DNA of 64,000 nt from contig CAKSAP010000002.1 in the NCBI GenBank assembly GCA_934436505.1, positions 310,001 to 374,000 on the forward strand, read 5' to 3'. The stretch is from an uncultured Eubacteriales bacterium. Lineage in GTDB: Bacteria; Bacillota; Clostridia; Oscillospirales; Acutalibacteraceae. Both the position numbers and the translations under genes were made by a program. Numbering within the stretch: the stretch's first letter is position 1; each line of letters begins with the position of its first letter. The notes beneath the pieces are model-generated. The model saw only the letters and a program-made list of their open reading frames with translations, did not search any database and was not told where the DNA came from. This document shows positions 57,586-64,000 of this stretch, piece by piece.

Positions 57586-60081
57586 GTGAAAATAACAAAA
57601 TATACCAAACGCTTGGTATCGATTGTACTAAGCACGTTAATGGTAATAAGCGTTCCTACCATTGCATTTGCAAAGGAAATTGCAGGAACAACACCTGTAA
57701 GCTACGTAGAGGGCACATCTTATACCGTTTCAATTCCTCAGTACACAAAGGCTCAGGAATATGGTGAGGCGGTTAATACAGCTGCGAATGCTGTAAGAAT
57801 AGTAAGTGCACAATTAAATGACGGAACAACCCTCGCAGGTACAGTATCGTACAGCGGTGTTATGACCGAGCAGCGAGGAGCAACAATTCCGTATAAGCTT
57901 GTCGATGAAAGTGGAGATGTTGCAAGTGGTGCTACAATCATAACCCACAAAGCAGGAACACCGGACACGGAAGAATATAAATTCGGCGTGGCTGTAACCG
58001 AGAAAGCAAAATATTCCGGAACATATTCCGATACAGCTGTTTTTTCTTTCGATGTTAAAGATAAAACATATACAGCCGAAGAAATTGCTGCCGATGAGCA
58101 TTTATATGCAATCGGCAAAAATAAAGCTGAATGGGTAGTAGCAAAGTTCAATGAAGATTATTCAAACGTGACTGTTTTAGCCAATGGAGAAGACTCCGAC
58201 GGCATAATGAAAGATTATCAATCGCTTCATCCCTATTACGATGCAAATGCCACAGATTCCGGACTCGATATATCAGGAAAGTTTAAGTTGAAAGAACAAG
58301 GTATGCAGAATACGGACTTCCTTAACAATATAGGTGAAGCTTCTCCTATGGCAAAACACGGAATGACTTTGAATACCGCTATAATTAAATCAGGTGTGAA
58401 GAATATCGGTGCAGGCGCATTTATGCTTTACGATTATTCAGAAGCTGTAAATTGGGATGAAAATTACCAAAAAACACTTCGTGAAAATTATTCTCACAAA
58501 GACGGAACTATGGGATTAAGACATATCAGCATTGCTGACACGGTAGAAAAAATCGGAGATTGTGCATTTTTGAATAATACCGGTTTAAGATGCAATAAGT
58601 ATTCAACAACGCCAACCTCAATCGTTATACCGAGTTCGGTAAAAACAATAGGTAAACTTGCATTTACTGTTTGGATTCCCGGCAGCACTATTTTCGTTGG
58701 CTTAAATGATAAGGTCGTGGCTAATGTTAATGAATTATACCTGCCGATAACATTCAACGAAGGATTAGAAACAATTGATGAGTTGGCTTTTGCATGTGCC
58801 GGAACAGTTGCAACGCCAAAAGAGAAAATATCTGATATGTCTAATATTAACGCTTCGCAGTTTAATACATCTTTCCCCGAAACAATAAAAGATATTAAAG
58901 CCGGAGCTTTTTCGACAACAAGCGTTATCGGTAATATAACATTATCAGGCAATGTGGGAGCGTATGCTTTCAGTACAAGTAACTTTTGGGGCGAAAGCCA
59001 CGCCGGTGTCGATGAGCCTATATCAAACTCGTTGAGCAATGTTACTGTATCTGGAAATGTCGGCGAATACGCCTTCGCAGGACATTTTAATATTGATACT
59101 ATAAATTTGCTTGACGGTTGCACTTCTGTCGGAGAAGGTGCATTCACTTCATACAGAACACTTAATATTGGCAGGAACTTAAAGGACATTGTTTGTAGTT
59201 ATACAGACGACTTACACATTGGATTTAGGAATCCCGTGAGAATTTCCGGTTCGTTTAGCAATTTCAGAGGAGATTTATACCACGGAGAAAAAAATCAATA
59301 CTCCGGCAGACCTGATTTAAGCGCATTAAATCCAAAAGAGTTTGCAGTTCGCTGTAAAGAGATAAACGTCAGCACCGACAACCCATATTATACTTCTGTT
59401 GACGGAGTTCTCTTTGACAAGGACGTCACAAAGCTTCTAATTTATCCTGCCGGAAAAACTTCAACATCAAAATATGGTTATGCAGTTCCAAAAACTGTTA
59501 AGGAGATAACAACATACTCTTTTGAACATACATCACTTGATAGCATTTTGCTGCCGAGTTCGGTTATAGCTATTGCCGGTAAAGGATTGGGTGCAGATAA
59601 TAACGATACAGCATCAGCTTTCTGCAATACAGATAAATTACCGCAGACCATTTATGGTGTAAGCGGTTCGTTCGCGCAAACTTGGGCAGACAGCAATAAA
59701 TTACAGTTTGTCGATTGCCAAGACGCATATCGAGGACCGCAGACCGTAACAGTAAGCTACGACTCCAATGGTGGTAAAGGATATATGCCTTCATATACAG
59801 TTACAACCAAAGAGCCGTTCAATAAGATGGAATTTACACTTGCTCTGAGAACTCCCTTTACCAAAGATGGCTACGAGTTCGCAGGTTGGGCATTCCGAAA
59901 TAATGTTACGGGAGAATACCTCAAAAGCGAAGGACAGATTATAACAATATCAGCTGCAGACCTTGAACAAATGTCAGCAGAAGTCGGCGACTCATACACA
60001 ATTCCTGCCGAGGACAATTTTCTTGGCTTTGACGGTAGCTGTACGAAGTACAGCGTAGTTGCTCAATGGACAGCAAAATAA
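57586..60081 (+). CDS. Secreted BspA-type leucine-rich repeat protein
   Basis: 831 residues from GTG at 57586, chosen because AAAGGAGTGG lies 6 bases upstream and the signal peptide (KRLVSIVLSTLMVISVPTIA) follows directly. The first domain is the YTVSIPQY domain also present in the preceding gene. BspA/LRR_5 repeats follow (VKNIGAGAFM, VEKIGDCAF, VKTIGKLAF, LETIDELAF, IKDIKAGAF). A C-terminal InlB-type B-repeat (YDSNGGKGYMPSYTV, then DGYEFAGWAF) ends the protein. Such proteins bind host or surface ligands. No LPXTG-type motif. Confidence 0.82.
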   Translation: MKITKYTKRLVSIVLSTLMVISVPTIAFAKEIAGTTPVSYVEGTSYTVSIPQYTKAQEYGEAVNTAANAVRIVSAQLNDGTTLAGTVSYSGVMTEQRGATIPYKLVDESGDVASGATIITHKAGTPDTEEYKFGVAVTEKAKYSGTYSDTAVFSFDVKDKTYTAEEIAADEHLYAIGKNKAEWVVAKFNEDYSNVTVLANGEDSDGIMKDYQSLHPYYDANATDSGLDISGKFKLKEQGMQNTDFLNNIGEASPMAKHGMTLNTAIIKSGVKNIGAGAFMLYDYSEAVNWDENYQKTLRENYSHKDGTMGLRHISIADTVEKIGDCAFLNNTGLRCNKYSTTPTSIVIPSSVKTIGKLAFTVWIPGSTIFVGLNDKVVANVNELYLPITFNEGLETIDELAFACAGTVATPKEKISDMSNINASQFNTSFPETIKDIKAGAFSTTSVIGNITLSGNVGAYAFSTSNFWGESHAGVDEPISNSLSNVTVSGNVGEYAFAGHFNIDTINLLDGCTSVGEGAFTSYRTLNIGRNLKDIVCSYTDDLHIGFRNPVRISGSFSNFRGDLYHGEKNQYSGRPDLSALNPKEFAVRCKEINVSTDNPYYTSVDGVLFDKDVTKLLIYPAGKTSTSKYGYAVPKTVKEITTYSFEHTSLDSILLPSSVIAIAGKGLGADNNDTASAFCNTDKLPQTIYGVSGSFAQTWADSNKLQFVDCQDAYRGPQTVTVSYDSNGGKGYMPSYTVTTKEPFNKMEFTLALRTPFTKDGYEFAGWAFRNNVTGEYLKSEGQIITISAADLEQMSAEVGDSYTIPAEDNFLGFDGSCTKYSVVAQWTAK

Positions 60082-60117
60082 CGCGAAACAAAGAGTGCCA
60101 ACAAATTTAATGATCGA

Positions 60118-60152
60118 TAAAGAGCAGATGTAATTTACATCTGCTCTTTTGC
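60118..60152 (+). terminator. Terminator
   Basis: AAAGAGCAGATGTA-ATT-TACATCTGCTCTTTT. Confidence 0.9.
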
Positions 60153-60166
60153 TGTGATGAAAACGG

Positions 60167-60174
60167 CATACTAT
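60167..60174 (+). promoter_or_regulatory. CATACTAT box, 1165-residue surface protein
   Basis: CATACTAT followed by TGTTAGATT; AAAGGAG about 23 bases from the first C. Confidence 0.72.
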
Positions 60175-60202
60175 TGTTAGATTAAGTAAAGGAGCATGGT
60201 TT

Positions 60203-63200
60203 ATGCATTTCACTGTTAGTCAAAAAGAAAACAGCAAATATCCGAAAAAACATAAAATATTTAAAAATGAAAGGAAGGATAGTATGTTAAAAAAGCAATT
60301 GACAGCTATTGTCTTGTGCCTCATCGTTTGCCTTAATATTGTATCCCCTGTGTATGCGGTATTACCTGATACATTAACTGAGCGCACTAATGAATACACT
60401 GTTAAAATTCAGCAGGGTGACGGCAAGATTATGGTGAATAAGGAGTCGTCCGTGAAAACATTTACCAATCCGTATGTGAGCTATACCGTAAACTACATCG
60501 ATGCAACGCCTGAAGATTTTAATGAAACAGGTGACATTGAATTGATGGTTAGAGAGGGTGAAACCGTAAAAAACAGGCTCGAATACAGCAAAGTAAGAGA
60601 AGATGTTGCTGTTGAAAATGCATACGACTGGGCAAACGAAGCGCTTGTAACGAGCACGCGTGTTGTTCGCTCGATTTTAGCTAATGGACTTAACACTTAT
60701 ATTTACAATTCTCCTAACGGGCAAAGCGGTAAAAACCAGGCAGAAGCCCTTGCGGGTTCATTAGGAGGAATAATCTATCCTAGAGATGTAACAAAGGCAT
60801 ATCTTTTCGTTCCGAATTCCGATGAACTTGTATTCAGTCATTTCGTAGATCAAAACGGAAACGCTTTTGATATTTCTTCTTATGTAACGGAAAATTTGGT
60901 ATTAACGCCTGTGTATAAACAAGCGGACGAAGTTGCATCGGATACATTCTTTAATAATGTAGTTCATCAGGTTACAATTCTTCCGGGCGAAGGACATATC
61001 CAAAAATTTACAGGAGATGAAGACTATTATGACGGAAATCCTCAGAGATATATTGGGGATGAGGAGTTTGAAGATTTAGAAAAAATTACATTCGTTGTCA
61101 AAGACGGCGATACAAAAATGACGGATATCACAACGCCTTATGCGCGCTTAAAATGGAATGATATAGAAAAAGCGGAAGAGTTTCTTAAAAAAAGCCGTAA
61201 AACATTCCTGGAATATATTGATGAAGGGCAGGGGAAAGAAGCTATTTCCAGCCTGGAAGAAATGATTGATACCGCAACAACAGATATTTGGTGGACAAGC
61301 AGCATAAACATAACGTCAACAGATGAAAATTTTAATGCCACAAGAGAGTATGGATATTCATTGTTCTTTTTATTAGGTATGTGGACGGAAATGACAGACG
61401 AAAAGAGTTTAACAAATGAACTCAATGCATTGTTTACAGAAGCGAAAAACTATGATGAACTTTCTTCAGAAGAACAGGAGGATTTGTTTAACAGAGCAAA
61501 AGGCATGGTTGACAAGCTAACTAACGCTTGGGATTCTTTTGTAGCCCGCGAATACGAAAATAGTGCATCGTGGTATCAGTTTTATACTGATGCCCGGATT
61601 AACGGTTTTAGATATAACGAATCAATATTTGAAGCAAAAGACAGCTTAGCTGACAGAAAGGGTATATTGAGGATACGTACACCTGATTCAGAATATGATT
61701 GTTACAATTTTGATCACTTTGTGGATCAGGACGGAAATGTTTTTGATTTGGGAGATCCGGTAACAAAAGACTTGGTATTGACTCCAATATTTACAGACTG
61801 GCGCGAATCAAAGCATTCTACTGTTACAGGAAATATCAGCGTGATAACAGAAGATAAAAGCAACGAAAAATTCGAGGTTAAACTTACGCAGCAGACAGGC
61901 GACTTTTTAAAGTATGAAAACAAAAGCAATTATACATTTGATGAAACATTATGGGATATTAATCCAAACGGACAAATAACAAACTACAAAGGAGAATTAG
62001 GACTTATCGGAATTCCTGATACTGTAAACGGCATAACAGTAAAGTCCCTCTCGGCAAAAACATTTGAGCAGTTATTCAATCGCTACAACGGCTCGGAATA
62101 TATAGAAGAAACATGTGCAGTATGGATGCCGGCAACTGTCACAGAATTAAATGTTGGACTTTCAGAGGAAGATCTGATGGGACAAGTTAAAGATATATTG
62201 GCTTCAGAAGGCGAATACGAAGAAATAGCAGACTGTATTAGTATAGAAACTAACGGAAAGAACGATTTTACAGCGCTATCGTACTTACCCGATTCCTATG
62301 TTGTAGTGGACAAGGAAAATCAGAATTACACCTCACTTCGAGGCTCGTTATATAACAAAAAAATGACAACCCTTTATTATCTTTCCGTTAATGCGGGAGA
62401 AGAAGAAAACATGACAGGAGAGGAAAGAATAGTATACGATATCCCGTCAAGCGTGGAAGAAATCAGTGCTTTTGCCACATATAAAGGGCTTACATTCGCC
62501 AGAAGATGGTTTGTCAATTGTTATAGCAAAAACTTGGAAATCAACAATTATTTAATCTCGATAGATGTGAATGCAGATGCGTTACGCGAGTTGTATCAAC
62601 AAAAAGGCGAGGATATGTCAGAGGAGCAAATCAAATTTATTATAGAATATATATCCAATATACTCAATAATAACGGCATAAGCCAGTTTTACAATATTTT
62701 TTATAACGCTCGATGTGCAATGACAGTTCTTCCCGAAAGAGAATCTACGGCCACCAACGCAATAAGAAAAGCTTTTTTTGAAATGTACAAATTATATTAT
62801 TCGGATGCAAGCGATTCCGAAATAAATGAAGAAATAGAAAGTATTCTTCCGTATTTCGTCATACAGGGAGGAGGCTTAAAAAATTATGCGGATAGGATTG
62901 GAGTAGTCGCTGAGGATAGTCCTTACGAACCAACGTTTATTCGATCAAAAGGAAATGGAGGACATTACTACGGAGACACATTTTCGTATTCTGTTGAATT
63001 AATCAACCTACCAAAACGATACAAGCCTGTTGATGTTCAATATATCCATCCGAATCAAAAGGATTGGGTTGAAGGGTTTGAAGAAGAACCAATACCGGAA
63101 CTCGAAGCTGTTTTTCGTCTTGAATTAAAGAAAGGTAAGGTAAATATCATAAGTACAGATGCTGATACAGGTGCAAAGATAGATACAACTTACTTAATCA

Positions 63201-63700
63201 CTGATACCGATAATAACGTTATTGATACTGTAAGCTCGGCATCTGAAGCAGCATCTATAACACTTCCTTACGGAACATACAAGATTACCCAAACAACGAT
63301 TAAACCGGGTTATAGTATTGCAGAGCCGCAAACTTTTTCCATAACCGAAGACGGACAGATCGTGAATGTAAAGTTTGAAAACCGTGCGGGTTGTCAGTAT
63401 TCAGTACGAGTCCCCAAAGCGATAATGCTTGACGGATCTACAGGAATGGGCGAATACAAAGTAGGCGTAAGCGGCATGATCGGTCAAGATATGAAAGTCA
63501 GCATTCTTCCGGCTCCATCATTTACACTGTCTCAAAATGGAAAAAACGACATCATTGCAAATGCTTCTCAGAATAAGACAGAATGGATATCTACGGATAT
63601 ATCAGTCAATTCGTGGTCAACAGCAACAGGAATTATCAGAGCGCCTTTAACGGCAGGAACCTGGAAGGGTTCAATTGGGTTTACGATAATAGTGGAATAA
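60203..63700 (+). CDS. Large secreted surface protein with SpaA-type and pilin-like C-terminal domains
   Basis: 1165 residues from ATG at 60203 (AAAGGAG upstream); a second in-frame ATG at 60284 with GAAAGGAAGG upstream gives a conventional signal peptide (KKQLTAIVLCLIVCLNIVSP, YA) and may be the real start. Repeated elements FSHFVDQNGNAFD / FDHFVDQDGNVFD suggest two related InlB-B-like modules. A SpaA/Cna-B repeat (KGKVNIISTDADTGAKIDTT to VKFENR) precedes a final domain (QYSVRVPKAIMLDG to GSIGFTIIVE) related to the neighbouring secreted domain. No LPXTG-like motif. Confidence 0.8.
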   Translation: MHFTVSQKENSKYPKKHKIFKNERKDSMLKKQLTAIVLCLIVCLNIVSPVYAVLPDTLTERTNEYTVKIQQGDGKIMVNKESSVKTFTNPYVSYTVNYIDATPEDFNETGDIELMVREGETVKNRLEYSKVREDVAVENAYDWANEALVTSTRVVRSILANGLNTYIYNSPNGQSGKNQAEALAGSLGGIIYPRDVTKAYLFVPNSDELVFSHFVDQNGNAFDISSYVTENLVLTPVYKQADEVASDTFFNNVVHQVTILPGEGHIQKFTGDEDYYDGNPQRYIGDEEFEDLEKITFVVKDGDTKMTDITTPYARLKWNDIEKAEEFLKKSRKTFLEYIDEGQGKEAISSLEEMIDTATTDIWWTSSINITSTDENFNATREYGYSLFFLLGMWTEMTDEKSLTNELNALFTEAKNYDELSSEEQEDLFNRAKGMVDKLTNAWDSFVAREYENSASWYQFYTDARINGFRYNESIFEAKDSLADRKGILRIRTPDSEYDCYNFDHFVDQDGNVFDLGDPVTKDLVLTPIFTDWRESKHSTVTGNISVITEDKSNEKFEVKLTQQTGDFLKYENKSNYTFDETLWDINPNGQITNYKGELGLIGIPDTVNGITVKSLSAKTFEQLFNRYNGSEYIEETCAVWMPATVTELNVGLSEEDLMGQVKDILASEGEYEEIADCISIETNGKNDFTALSYLPDSYVVVDKENQNYTSLRGSLYNKKMTTLYYLSVNAGEEENMTGEERIVYDIPSSVEEISAFATYKGLTFARRWFVNCYSKNLEINNYLISIDVNADALRELYQQKGEDMSEEQIKFIIEYISNILNNNGISQFYNIFYNARCAMTVLPERESTATNAIRKAFFEMYKLYYSDASDSEINEEIESILPYFVIQGGGLKNYADRIGVVAEDSPYEPTFIRSKGNGGHYYGDTFSYSVELINLPKRYKPVDVQYIHPNQKDWVEGFEEEPIPELEAVFRLELKKGKVNIISTDADTGAKIDTTYLITDTDNNVIDTVSSASEAASITLPYGTYKITQTTIKPGYSIAEPQTFSITEDGQIVNVKFENRAGCQYSVRVPKAIMLDGSTGMGEYKVGVSGMIGQDMKVSILPAPSFTLSQNGKNDIIANASQNKTEWISTDISVNSWSTATGIIRAPLTAGTWKGSIGFTIIVE

Positions 63701-63720
63701 AAAGGAAAAACAAAATCTTT

Positions 63721-63728
63721 CATACTAT
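63721..63728 (+). promoter_or_regulatory. CATACTAT box, partial gene at right edge
   Basis: CATACTAT followed by TATTTGAAAGGAG; short-leader copy with the ribosome site about 17 bases from the first C. Confidence 0.7.
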
Positions 63729-63750
63729 TATTTGAAAGGAGAAACGGGAC

Positions 63751-64000
63751 ATGGCAATTAAATTTATTTATACACCAATTAGAGATGATAATAAATCACA
63801 ACTTCAAATCAAAAATAAAGCGGAGAAAAAATATTACACAATTGATTATTTTGCAAACTCGGATTTCAAGAAAAAAGCAAAAAAAGAAAGAGAGTTATAC
63901 TTAAGCAACGGTGAGGCTGTCTCAACGGGAAATATTATCGGATATACAGACTTTAAACAAGCATGTGATAAAGACGGTGAGCTGCCTAAATTCATAGCAG
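63751..64000 (+). CDS. Hypothetical protein, N-terminal part
   Basis: AAAGGAG precedes the ATG at 63751; the frame is open to the window edge (83 codons). Lys-rich (KKKAKKERELYLSNGEAVST) and weakly similar to the N-terminal region of the membrane protein at 56070. Probably a cytoplasmic start of a similar membrane protein; the rest is outside the window. Confidence 0.6.
   Translation, partial: MAIKFIYTPIRDDNKSQLQIKNKAEKKYYTIDYFANSDFKKKAKKERELYLSNGEAVSTGNIIGYTDFKQACDKDGELPKFIA

Noticed and set aside
1841..63728. CATACTAT as a sporulation SigE or SigK promoter
   Set aside because: It is one base from the SigE -10 CATACA-T, but no consistent SigE/SigK -35 is present, and many copies instead have TTG-type -35 sequences 17 bases upstream.
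1..64000. CRISPR array, rRNA or tRNA genes, IS elements
   Set aside because: No regularly spaced direct repeats of CRISPR size, no rRNA segments, no cloverleaf that I could recognise, and no transposase or integrase frame was seen.

Overview
The window looks like a chromosome/mobile-element junction from a Gram-positive Clostridia-type gut bacterium (Oscillospiraceae/Ruminococcaceae-like is my best guess). Bases 1-1681 are ordinary chromosome: the end of greA and all of lysS, higher in GC than what follows. From about 1.7 kb to the right edge the DNA is AT-rich and made of short, tightly packed operons of mostly unknown, phage- or plasmid-like genes. No integrase, capsid, relaxase or coupling protein is visible, so the class of element (ICE, plasmid-like or phage-like) is open.

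Layout. 1.7-6.2 kb: acetyltransferase, class B sortase, two secreted proteins, a small membrane protein and signal peptidase I. 6.2-11.4 kb: MoxR ATPase and HELMH/VWA protein operon plus small genes. 11.5-13.5 kb (minus strand): unknown protein, lipoprotein, PP2C phosphatase. 13.5-23 kb: cargo with a 2329-residue RHS toxin, its immunity gene and a frameshifted hipBA pair. 23.1-24.1 kb: a membrane-anchored protein. 24.1-25.8 kb: a non-coding, repeat-packed, strand-skewed region that looks like a replication origin or centromere. 25.8-27.9 kb: RemA-like gene, a deleted methyltransferase and an anchored metalloprotease. 28-50.4 kb: many small, often Cys-rich genes with islands of recognisable function (RlaP-like nucleotidyltransferase, RtcB remnant, DUF1848-like protein, methyltransferase, Myb-like protein, YopX, AbrB), interrupted at 41.7-45.9 kb by a 1276-residue thioester/Cna-B adhesin and a HicB-like gene. 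50.4-55.9 kb: a candidate small RNA, NBR1-type Ig protein, HAD nucleotidase, PIN-PhoH ATPase, ParM/ParR segregation pair. 56-64 kb: a surface-protein cassette sharing a secreted beta-domain.

The main finding is regulatory. At least 21 copies of an 8-base box CATACTAT (two end in C, one in A), commonly followed by TTTTTAGA, stand at the head of nearly every operon of the element, always in the direction of the downstream gene, including both minus-strand operons. The box is absent from greA-lysS and was not found in front of the RHS and hipBA cargo. Seven copies also share a leader in which GGAG lies 32-34 bases from the first C. Most boxes come right after the terminator of the preceding operon. 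This suggests an element-wide regulon. Several genes carry lesions (A7-tract frameshifts, in-frame stops, internal deletions), so part of the cargo is decaying, or the assembly has homopolymer errors.
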